Below, piece by piece: positions 16,244-24,288 of a stretch of 64,000 nucleotides of DNA. Numbering within the stretch: position 1 is the first letter of the stretch; every line of letters starts with the position of its first letter. The stretch is taken from NCBI GenBank assembly GCA_937899395.1, contig CALBPU010000169.1:1-64000 (forward strand), in the 5' to 3' direction. The translations under genes and the position numbers were made by a program. This DNA comes from an uncultured Fretibacterium sp. Its GTDB lineage: Bacteria > Synergistota > Synergistia > Synergistales > Aminobacteriaceae. The notes under the pieces were generated by a model. That model was not told the origin of the DNA. It saw only the letters and a program-made list of their open reading frames with translations, and made no database searches.

Positions 16244-16277
16244 TAAAAAAGACCCTCACTACTTTAGTGAGAGTCTT
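16244..16277 (-). terminator. Terminator of the tRNA-Pro transcript
   Basis: AGACTCTCACTA and TAGTGAGGGTCT form a near-perfect stem, followed on the minus strand by six or more Ts. It lies between tRNA-Pro and the rpsF promoter. Confidence 0.8.
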
Positions 16278-16341
16278 AAAAAAGGTTTTTTCATGCGTTT
16301 CTACTAGTTAGTAAGTTTTGTTGCGTTTTTGTTTGTTGTAC

Positions 16342-16420
16342 TGGTCGGGACGAGAGGATTCGAACCTCCGACCCCCTGCACCCCATGCAGATGCGCTAAG
16401 CCAGACTGCGCTACGTCCCG
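16342..16420 (-). tRNA. tRNA-Pro (anticodon GGG)
   Basis: The minus strand folds as a tRNA. The acceptor stem is CGGGACG/CGTCCCG with discriminator A and an encoded CCA. The anticodon loop ATGGGGT places GGG after U33, and the T arm contains GGTTCGAATCC. It reads CCC (and probably CCU) proline codons. Length is 79 bases including CCA. Confidence 0.93.
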
Positions 16421-16472
16421 TAATGCGTACCAGAATATTTTATCTCTTTTTTCTGATACGTCAAGTTATTTT

Positions 16473-19016
16473 TTATTGAGCATCTAACGACGGGTTGATT
16501 TTCGCCGCCAAAAATTCTCCGAGCCACCTTACAGGAATTACTAAAACTGCAAGAACAAAACAATTCAGCCATGAATCCAACGTTAAAGCATGAACGCTCA
16601 AAACATCTCCGCCGAAAGTTACGAAAACATACTGCAATATAAATATAAACAGCATGACCACTACACAATTCTTTGATGATGCCATAGCAAGCCCGTTGAA
16701 CGTTATAGCCATCATGAACGTAGCAAATAATGCCGAACGTAAATAAACAATGTCCGATGTCAGGAACAAATTTCTTACAGGCTTGATGAATAATATCGCC
16801 AAACATATTAATTTTATGTATAACGCTCCTGTAATTATTTCGCTGAACATTTTAGGCGTGATTATGTTTGCGTCTCTTGCAATAGGTTTTTCGTCCATGT
16901 ATTTTTCACGAGGAGGTTCAGTTCCGAACGCTATTGCTGCTAACGTGTCCATCGCAAGATTTATCAACAAAAGTTGAATGACCGTTAAAACAACATTCTG
17001 TCCAAACAATGGCCCTAAGAAACAAATTAACACCGCCGCAACATTAACCGTAAGTTGGAAGACCAAAAATTTACGTATGCTCTTGAACATCGTTCGACCG
17101 TATAAAATTGCCTTAGCTATGGATTTGAAATTATCATCAAGAATCGTAATGTCGCCGGCCTCTTTAGCAACTTCAGTTCCTGATCCCATCGCAAAACCTA
17201 CATCAGCCTTTTTCAATGCAGGTGAATCATTAACTCCGTCTCCTGTCATTCCTACAACAAGATTTAATTCCTGAGCAATTTTCACGAGCCTGCTCTTATC
17301 CGAAGGTAAAGCACGCGAAATAACTCTAAGATTCGGCAAAATTTCCTTGAGTTCATCGTCAGTCTTTTCAGCCATTTCAGATGATGTCATAGCAACGTCG
17401 TCAGGTGATGAAATTAAACCTGCTTCCTTAGCAATGGCTACTGCAGTTTCTTTTCTGTCTCCAGTAACCATTACAACTTGAATACCAGCGTTATGAACTT
17501 TTTTAATCGCTTCAACAGCTTCAGCTCTGACGTTATCACGGATACTCAAGACACAAATTAATTCCATTCCTTGACCTTCATCTTTAGCGAGTGCAAGAAG
17601 TCTCATAGCTCTGTCAGCTTGTGCGTTGATATATTCGTTGAGCTTGTTGCGCTCTGAAATATTTTTGCAATGAGGAATAATTTTTTCAGGTGCTCCTTTA
17701 ATATATGAAACACCGTCATTAAGTTTCAGCGTTGACATTTTGTTATTTGAATTGAAGGGAACAAATTCTTTCACGTTACGTTTGATGGAATCGATTTTGT
17801 TCAAGAGAGCTTTGTAATTGAGGAATAATGACATTAAAGCTCTGTCAGTGCTATTACCTCCGATTACTGCACCATCTCCAACACTTGCGCTGTTATTAGC
17901 TCCTGCACCTATAACTATATCGTCAATATCTTTAACGTTGATTTCGTCAAGGGATTTATAAACAGTTACATCAGGCATAGCGATTTCAGCAATCGTTAAA
18001 CGGCCTTCAGTTATTGTTCCGGTTTTGTCGCTGAATAATAAATTCAAACTTCCTGCTGTTTCAAGACCGTTAATTTTCCGAACGAGTACATTATCGCCTG
18101 CCATCTGCATAGACTGGAACGACATTAACATTGATGTAAGCATCGGAAGCCCTTCAGGTACAGCACATACTACAACGGTAACGGCAACTGTTACAGCTTC
18201 AACAATTAAACGTGTCCAACCGTAAAAATCGGCGGGAAGATTTCCCGTTATTAATGTACGAGCCAAAATTCCGATTACTATAGCAATAGCTCCCGTATAA
18301 CCAAACGTCGAAATTTGTTTTGCAAGTTTTCCGAGTTTAATTTGCAAAGGAGTAGCGCGCTGTTCTTCCTGAACTTCGAGAGCAAGCTCGCCGAATAAAG
18401 TTTTATCACCGACAACAGAAATTTCCATATAGCCTTCGCCTGAACAAACGACAGTTCCACGATAAGCGTAAAATTTATTCAACAAATCTTTAGTGTCAAA
18501 TTCTTCGTTGTCAGCGTTGGGAATTTTTTCGGCTTCTTCAGTTTCACCGTTCAAAGCGGACTGATCAACTTTAACTGAACCGTCTATAAAAATTCCGTCA
18601 GCAGGTATTTTGTCTCCGGCCTGTAAATAAATTATGTCGCCTTTAACAACTTCACTGACATGAATTTCATGAATTCCGCCATCACGAATAACTTTTGTAG
18701 TTTCTCCGGCTTCCTGTTGAGATTTTAATAGGGAAGCCTTTTGTTCCTGTTTGTATTCAGTGATAGAAGATACACTGATTGCAATCAGGACAGCGATTAA
18801 AATTCCGACGGGTTCAAACCATTCAGCACGTCCGAGAAAAAATAAAACGAGCTGAATAACAAGGGCACAAAGCAAAATTATAATCATGGGGTCTTTGAGG
18901 CTGTTGAAAAATTTTGCTGAAAGAGTTTCGCCCGGAAGTTCGGTTAAAGCATTCGAGCCGTATTTTTCCCGACTGGTCTGAACCTCTGAAGCAGTCAGAC
19001 CTTTAATTTCTACCAT
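16473..19016 (-). CDS. P-type ATPase, calcium-transporting type (P2)
   Basis: This 847-residue P2-type cation ATPase has an N-terminal cation-ATPase domain, an actuator domain with LNGETE (TGES-like), VPEGLP in the ion-binding M4, and the phosphorylation motif DKTGTIT (usually DKTGTLT). Downstream are KGAPE, MTGDGVNDSPALK and a C-terminal membrane domain with about six helices. It most resembles PMCA/SERCA-like Ca2+ exporters in bacteria. No regulator is adjacent. It follows the restriction-modification genes on the same strand, after an 80-base gap. Confidence 0.9.
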   Translation of the reverse strand: MVEIKGLTASEVQTSREKYGSNALTELPGETLSAKFFNSLKDPMIIILLCALVIQLVLFFLGRAEWFEPVGILIAVLIAISVSSITEYKQEQKASLLKSQQEAGETTKVIRDGGIHEIHVSEVVKGDIIYLQAGDKIPADGIFIDGSVKVDQSALNGETEEAEKIPNADNEEFDTKDLLNKFYAYRGTVVCSGEGYMEISVVGDKTLFGELALEVQEEQRATPLQIKLGKLAKQISTFGYTGAIAIVIGILARTLITGNLPADFYGWTRLIVEAVTVAVTVVVCAVPEGLPMLTSMLMSFQSMQMAGDNVLVRKINGLETAGSLNLLFSDKTGTITEGRLTIAEIAMPDVTVYKSLDEINVKDIDDIVIGAGANNSASVGDGAVIGGNSTDRALMSLFLNYKALLNKIDSIKRNVKEFVPFNSNNKMSTLKLNDGVSYIKGAPEKIIPHCKNISERNKLNEYINAQADRAMRLLALAKDEGQGMELICVLSIRDNVRAEAVEAIKKVHNAGIQVVMVTGDRKETAVAIAKEAGLISSPDDVAMTSSEMAEKTDDELKEILPNLRVISRALPSDKSRLVKIAQELNLVVGMTGDGVNDSPALKKADVGFAMGSGTEVAKEAGDITILDDNFKSIAKAILYGRTMFKSIRKFLVFQLTVNVAAVLICFLGPLFGQNVVLTVIQLLLINLAMDTLAAIAFGTEPPREKYMDEKPIARDANIITPKMFSEIITGALYIKLICLAILFIKPVRNLFLTSDIVYLRSALFATFMMAITFNGLAMASSKNCVVVMLFIFILQYVFVTFGGDVLSVHALTLDSWLNCFVLAVLVIPVRWLGEFLAAKINPSLDAQ

Positions 19017-19096
19017 GTAATAATTCCTCCTAAGCTTTAATGAAATTTTTTATGTTTGAGATTATAGCCTTTGAAAGCAAAAAAACAAAATATATT

Positions 19097-20359
19097 TCAC
19101 TCTGTAATAATTCCTGTTATCCAATTCAGCCAGCCCTTTATTGTTGAAGCTCTGCGTTTGAAAGTTTCCTCACTGTTGATTTTATATAAACCGCAGTTTT
19201 TCATAGCTATAATAATATCTTCGTTTGAAGGCATATATCCTGAATTGAAATATTGCTTTAACATAATATTAAAAATTTCATGAGACAATATACATTCACA
19301 ATAAGAGAGCTGACGTTTTTTATAATTCATTCTCAAGATCGTTTTTCCTTTTTTGCTCAATTCGTATATCTTGTTTCTGTTTTCATTTCTTCGTTCAAGC
19401 AATCCAAGATAAAGAGCTGCATTTGCGTAATAATCAGCCTGTCTTTCATCAAAAGCATAATGTTCTGTAATATCGGATTTACTTCGTTCACATTTATCAA
19501 TAAGCTCGCATAAATTTATTATACGTTCAAAATTATCAGCTTGCGGAAAAGGAATTTCAGGTTCAGCAATTATTGTTAAAGCGTTCATTATGTTTCGAAT
19601 ATCATCTGACGAAATTGAAGTATCTTCAACAGAATAATTTTTTTGTTTGATAAGTTTTATTGAGCTGTAATCATTTACATCTTCAAAAATATATTCATGC
19701 AGCCTGAAAATTCCGTTTGAATATACAAAAAATACAGGTCTGACTGTTTTTGTTATTCTATTTTGCCAAACTCTAAACGGATAATAAAGCTGTCTTATTA
19801 TGAAGTCATCAGATATATCCATTTTAGCTTCAAAAATAGCCATGCTTGAAATGCCTTCATAAGCCGCGTCTATTTCCATTTGAGAATTTATAACGTTAAT
19901 AGAAAGAGGTGTACCAGATATTTTGAAATCAAATTCTCCAGTTCCCATTCTGCCTGATATGGTTGCAATAATTGGATCATCTTCAAGAAAATCTGCGATA
20001 ATTCCTGAAGCTAAAGCATAATTCAAAGCAACTGCCTCACTGAAAATATCGGAATCATTGAGACTTTGTATATTTTCTAACGGTGATACATTGATTATTT
20101 CCGTGATTTCAGGTTCAAATTTATGATAAGCATCAAATTTTGCGATAATATAATCGCCTCGTGTTATCGGTAAAATTGCCAGTTCATTTTCTTTGAATAT
20201 TTTGGGAAGATTAATTTTATGATCAAATTTTGTCATTAATCTGGGTTCACGAAATTCTTTTATCTGTTTCGCTGAAATTGTAAATATCCCTTTCTCTTCA
20301 ACATGTTTCAAAATGTCATTTTTCTCAAAAAGTTTTTCCCATGCTATATCATTTTTCAT
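19097..20359 (-). CDS. Putative type II restriction endonuclease (PD-(D/E)XK)
   Basis: This 420-residue protein is encoded directly after a Dam-like methylase, overlapping it by 11 bases. Around residues 166-185 the segments MEIDAAYEG and AIFEAK supply an acidic residue followed by a ExK pair, the spacing of a PD-(D/E)XK nuclease core. A predicted winged-helix-like region (about 300-360) may bind DNA. I do not recognise a named restriction enzyme. The function rests on the motif plus pairing with the methylase. Confidence 0.7.
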   Translation of the reverse strand: MKNDIAWEKLFEKNDILKHVEEKGIFTISAKQIKEFREPRLMTKFDHKINLPKIFKENELAILPITRGDYIIAKFDAYHKFEPEITEIINVSPLENIQSLNDSDIFSEAVALNYALASGIIADFLEDDPIIATISGRMGTGEFDFKISGTPLSINVINSQMEIDAAYEGISSMAIFEAKMDISDDFIIRQLYYPFRVWQNRITKTVRPVFFVYSNGIFRLHEYIFEDVNDYSSIKLIKQKNYSVEDTSISSDDIRNIMNALTIIAEPEIPFPQADNFERIINLCELIDKCERSKSDITEHYAFDERQADYYANAALYLGLLERRNENRNKIYELSKKGKTILRMNYKKRQLSYCECILSHEIFNIMLKQYFNSGYMPSNEDIIIAMKNCGLYKINSEETFKRRASTIKGWLNWITGIITE

Positions 20360-21188
20360 AATTTCTTATTATGACCTCATCAATATCTCCACGTTTATAA
20401 CCGACTGAATTTACAACTCTTTTTGCTTTTACTATTGTAATATTGTATTCAGAATATTGTTCTTTTATGAAATCTGTAGCTGAATTTGATAACATAAATT
20501 TTATTCCCCTTTTCGTTAAATCATCACAACATTCTCTCAAACGTATCTGCTCATTTTTTGAGAACCCGCCTTTTGAATATCCCGTAAAATTCGAACTTTC
20601 AGAAACAGGATCATAAGGAGGATCAAGATATACAAAAGTTCCTTTTTTCAACGTTAAAAGTACATCAGCATAATCATAATATGATAAATATATTTCAGCG
20701 TTATTAAAATAATTATTCACAGCTCTTAAAACAGGTTCATTAACAATATTGGGTTTACGATAATATCCAAACGGTGTATTAAATTCTCCGGAATTATTTA
20801 CACGATATAAACCATTAAAACATGTTTTATTCAAAAATATTATTCGTGCAGCTCTCTGTATATTCGAGAGTGAAGCATAAAAATTCTTATCTCTATCCCA
20901 ATTTCGGACTTCATAAAAAATTTCAGGTTCATTTTTATAACGTGAAAGTTCAATGAGTAATTCATCAATATTTTCTTTAACAACTTTATAAACGTTAATA
21001 AGCTCTGAATTTATATCGTTAATATATGCAATATCAGGTTGAAGATGAAATAATAAAGCTCCTCCGCCGATAAAAGGTTCACAATACGCATTTATCTTTG
21101 AAGGCATTAAATCAGTAAGGTTTTTCAGAAGCTGACGTTTTCCTCCAACCCATTTTAGAAATGGTAATACAAGTTTATTATTATTCAT
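20349..21188 (-). CDS. Dam/DpnM-like DNA adenine N6-methyltransferase
   Basis: This 279-residue D12-class methyltransferase has the AdoMet motif FIGGGAL near residue 38, the upstream FLKWVGGKRQLL, and the catalytic DPPYDPVS near residue 195, followed by NFTGYSKGGF as in Dam and DpnM. Its relatives methylate GATC, which is the likely but unproven site. Its ATG overlaps the uvrC stop (ATGA), and the restriction gene overlaps its 3' end, so the restriction-modification system is embedded in the galT-uvrC transcription unit. Confidence 0.88.
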   Translation of the reverse strand: MNNNKLVLPFLKWVGGKRQLLKNLTDLMPSKINAYCEPFIGGGALLFHLQPDIAYINDINSELINVYKVVKENIDELLIELSRYKNEPEIFYEVRNWDRDKNFYASLSNIQRAARIIFLNKTCFNGLYRVNNSGEFNTPFGYYRKPNIVNEPVLRAVNNYFNNAEIYLSYYDYADVLLTLKKGTFVYLDPPYDPVSESSNFTGYSKGGFSKNEQIRLRECCDDLTKRGIKFMLSNSATDFIKEQYSEYNITIVKAKRVVNSVGYKRGDIDEVIIRNYEK

Positions 21189-22633
21189 TCTCTCAACCCT
21201 TCCAAAATTTTTTTCGCCAATATTTCACCTATTCCCGGAATTTCTTGTAATTCTTCAGGAGATAACTTTGAAATTTTTTCAACCGAACCGAATTTTACAA
21301 GAAGTTCCGCAGCTTTTTTTTTCCCAATTCCTGAAATTTCGTCAAGCCTTGAATGCCTCATTCGTTTTTCACGGGCGTGTTTATGAGTTGTAATTGCAAA
21401 TCTGTGAACTTCATCTCTTATTCTCTGTAATAACTGTAAAGCCGGATCGCTTCGTTCTAACCTTAAAGGCTCATTTGGCTTATTAGGCAAAAAAATTATT
21501 TCCTCTCTCTCAGCTAATGCTATCATCGGCAACTCAAAATTTAATTCCTTCAATGCCCTCTGTGCATATTCAAGCTGTATCGACCCTCCGTCTATTAACA
21601 CAAGCTGCGGTGAAGGCTCTGAATTATCAATAACATGAGTATAACGTCTCTTAACTGTTTCATAAATTGATTCAAAGTCATTAATTTCTCCGTCTTTTAA
21701 CGATTTTATTTTGAATTTTCGATAAAGATTAGGACATGGCCGCCCCTGTTCAAACACTACACAACAACCGTAAGTTTCATGGCCGAATGTGTGCGAAATA
21801 TCAAAAGCATCTATCCTCCATGCTAAAACTTTCAAATTCAAAATCGCTTGAAGCCTGTTCAAAACTTGCCATGTCTCATTGTCTAAATCCTCCTGCAATG
21901 CTGAGGAAATTTTTTGACGTGATAACCTCCATATCGCCCTTATAGTATCTCTATAACGTCCTGCCTTCTCGAACTCTAAATTTTTTGCGGAAATATCCAT
22001 TCGTTTTCTCAAACGATCAACAAGCTCCGCTGATTTACCTTCAAATAATAATATTATGTCAGCTACCCTTTCGCGATATTCGGATTGACTGCAAAGTCCT
22101 GCACATGCTCCCATCGAACGGCCTAAATTATATTCAACACAAGGACGTTTATTTTTGTCGGGAGAAATTTTTGAACGGCAAATTCTTAACGGGAAATATC
22201 TTTCAGCAAGCCTCATTAAATTCCTTATATTCCCAGCATCGACAAACGGCCCTAAATATAACGCACCGTCATTTTGTTTATGTCTTGTAATTTCAAGTCT
22301 GGGGTAATCCTCATCTGTTATCTTTATATATGGATAACGATCGCTCATCTTCAATTCGATATTAAAGAAAGGAGAATATCTCCGAATTAATTTAGCTTCA
22401 ACTATAAGAGCTTCAGCTTCTGTTTCAGTTCTTATAATTGAAATGTCATCAATCATTGAGACAAGTTTATTTAATCTCGGAGATAAATGAGAATGCCTGA
22501 AATATGATGAAACTCTCCGTTTTAATTTCACGGCTTTTCCGACGTAAATTATTTTCCCGTCTTTATCCCGCATTAAATAAACTCCGGGACGTTCGGGTAA
22601 ATTTTTAAGGATAGCTGAAATTTTTTCAGTCAA
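21185..22633 (-). CDS. uvrC: Excinuclease ABC subunit C
   Basis: This 482-residue UvrC is shorter than the usual ~600 residues. The GIY-YIG nuclease is at about 12-95 (GVYLMRDKDGKIIYVGKAV). A Cys-containing segment (CRSKISPDKNKRPCVEYNLGRSMGACAGLC), a UVR motif (about 200-235) and an RNase H-like nuclease (DAFDISHTFG, LIDGG) follow, then C-terminal HhH motifs (ISGIGKKKAAELL, IPGIGEILAKKI). All functional domains are present, and the shortening falls between the UVR and RNase H regions. It overlaps galT by 8 bases and the methylase by 4. Confidence 0.92.
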   Translation of the reverse strand: MTEKISAILKNLPERPGVYLMRDKDGKIIYVGKAVKLKRRVSSYFRHSHLSPRLNKLVSMIDDISIIRTETEAEALIVEAKLIRRYSPFFNIELKMSDRYPYIKITDEDYPRLEITRHKQNDGALYLGPFVDAGNIRNLMRLAERYFPLRICRSKISPDKNKRPCVEYNLGRSMGACAGLCSQSEYRERVADIILLFEGKSAELVDRLRKRMDISAKNLEFEKAGRYRDTIRAIWRLSRQKISSALQEDLDNETWQVLNRLQAILNLKVLAWRIDAFDISHTFGHETYGCCVVFEQGRPCPNLYRKFKIKSLKDGEINDFESIYETVKRRYTHVIDNSEPSPQLVLIDGGSIQLEYAQRALKELNFELPMIALAEREEIIFLPNKPNEPLRLERSDPALQLLQRIRDEVHRFAITTHKHAREKRMRHSRLDEISGIGKKKAAELLVKFGSVEKISKLSPEELQEIPGIGEILAKKILEGLRE

Positions 22634-24128
22634 TTACTTTCTCCGCAAATTTGTCAAAGGCTGAAAGACCTTCAGGATTTCTCTTGAATACTCCGCTGTC
22701 GGTTAAGACTTGCGCAAAAACATGTCCGACTTCATCACGAAGCATTTTCCGAACCTGTTCCTCACCGTTTAAGCCGTCATATTTTTCACGTAAAAATTTG
22801 TACCATTTTTCATGAGCTTCAAGTTCAGAAGGAAGAGAATTTTTATTGTTGAGCCACTCAGTTGAAATTTTTTCGAGAGCTGATTTCAATCTTGCAGGCA
22901 AAACTGCAAGACCCATAACTTCAATTAAGCCTATATTTTCCTTCTTAATATGATGAACTTCTGAATGAGGGTGAAAAATTCCGAGAGGATGTTCAGAACT
23001 AGTGCGGTTATTTCGTAAGACTAAATCAAGCTCATAATTTTCATTTTTTCGTCTTGCGATAGGAGTTATAGTGTTATGAGGTTCACCGTCAGAATAGGCA
23101 AGCACACCGACTTTTTCATCAGTCCATTCGCGCCATGCCGACAAAATTTTATCAGCAAGTTTAATAATTTTTTCAGGATTGCTTGAATTTAATCTTATTG
23201 CTGACATAGGCCATTTAATTCGCCCTGCTTTAACTTCATCGTCATGAAAATTATATTGCTTTTCAATCGGCGCACTATCCATAGCGAAAACATAACGTCC
23301 TCCCTGATAATGATCGTGTGAAAGAATTGAGCCTCCTACAATCGGTAAATCAGCGTTTGAACCGAGAAAATAATGCGGAAATTTCTCAATGAAAGCGAAA
23401 AGATTTTCAAAAGTTTCACGTGAAATTAACATCGGCACATGATTTTCATCGAGAACTATGCAGTGTTCGTTGTAATAGCTGTAAGGTGAATATTGGAAGA
23501 ACCATTTTTTGCCATGAAGATTTAACGGAATGAGCCTGATATTTTGACGGGCAGGGTGTCCGTGATGGCCGTAAAAACCTTCGTTTTCTTTGCATAATAA
23601 ACACTTAGGATAGCCAGATGATTTTATTGCTCGAGCCTTTGCAATATCTCTCGGATCTTTTTCGGGTTTAGACATGTTGATCGTAATATCGAGTTCGCCG
23701 AAATCGGTTGAAGTTTTCCAACAAATATTTTTTGCGGTTCTTTCGGAGCGAATGTAGTTTGAACAAATTCCAAGATTGTAAAAATAATTTGTTGCGTCAA
23801 TAGGAGAAATTTTTTCGAGAGCTTGAAATTTTTCGATAACGTCCGAAGGTTTAGGAGTTAAAGCGCCCATTAATTTTGTGTCGAGGAGATCGCGTTCGGT
23901 TTCAGTATTTTCGATTAAATTATTTTCGACAGCCCAATCTAAAATTTTTGCGAGAATGCTGTCAGGTGATAGAGGGAAATTTTCGTTGAGATTATTTTCA
24001 AATTCAAAAGAATTTAATCCTAAGATGCCGATTAACGAATTAGCCGCCCAAATCTTATCATCAGTTGTAATTAATCCGTGATGAAGAGCGAATGAAATTA
24101 AATTGTTAAGTTCGTGATTAATCATCAA
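22626..24128 (-). CDS. galT: UDP-glucose-hexose-1-phosphate uridylyltransferase, type 2
   Basis: This 500-residue protein matches the long, Firmicute-type GalT (PF01087/PF02744-like): TNYFYNLGICSNYIRSERTAKN, ENEGFYGHHGHPARQN, ILSHDHYQGG with the catalytic His region, and TPIARR. It exchanges UMP between UDP-glucose and galactose-1-phosphate in the Leloir pathway. No galK or galE is in the window. It heads the galT-uvrC-methylase-restriction enzyme string. Confidence 0.9.
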   Translation of the reverse strand: MMINHELNNLISFALHHGLITTDDKIWAANSLIGILGLNSFEFENNLNENFPLSPDSILAKILDWAVENNLIENTETERDLLDTKLMGALTPKPSDVIEKFQALEKISPIDATNYFYNLGICSNYIRSERTAKNICWKTSTDFGELDITINMSKPEKDPRDIAKARAIKSSGYPKCLLCKENEGFYGHHGHPARQNIRLIPLNLHGKKWFFQYSPYSYYNEHCIVLDENHVPMLISRETFENLFAFIEKFPHYFLGSNADLPIVGGSILSHDHYQGGRYVFAMDSAPIEKQYNFHDDEVKAGRIKWPMSAIRLNSSNPEKIIKLADKILSAWREWTDEKVGVLAYSDGEPHNTITPIARRKNENYELDLVLRNNRTSSEHPLGIFHPHSEVHHIKKENIGLIEVMGLAVLPARLKSALEKISTEWLNNKNSLPSELEAHEKWYKFLREKYDGLNGEEQVRKMLRDEVGHVFAQVLTDSGVFKRNPEGLSAFDKFAEKVID

Positions 24129-24195
24129 AAAACCTCCTGTTAAAAAAGTGAAAAAATTTATTTTAATTGTAACAAAAAAATTTTAAATTTGATAA

Positions 24196-24223
24196 TTGAC
24201 AAACAATATGTTGGTTATATAAT
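24196..24223 (+). promoter_or_regulatory. Promoter of the surface protease gene
   Basis: TTGACA at 24196-24201 and TATAAT at 24218-24223, with a 16-base spacer, lie about 65 bases upstream of the ATG. It is close to consensus, so expression is expected to be strong when the poly-C tract is in frame. Confidence 0.7.
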
Positions 24224-24288
24224 TAATAATATTATATCTATTACATTTTAGCCATATTAATTTTAGTTTTAAGGAGTTGTTGAGTAAT

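Noticed and set aside
16411..16806. Cys-rich 131-residue minus-strand frame overlapping the P-type ATPase 3' end and tRNA
   Set aside because: It runs through tRNA-Pro flanking sequence and lies in the wrong frame of the ATPase gene.
24277..24288. TTG at 24277 as the start of the surface protease
   Set aside because: The AAGGAG ribosome site ends at 24276, leaving no spacer; ATG at 24289 is at a normal distance.
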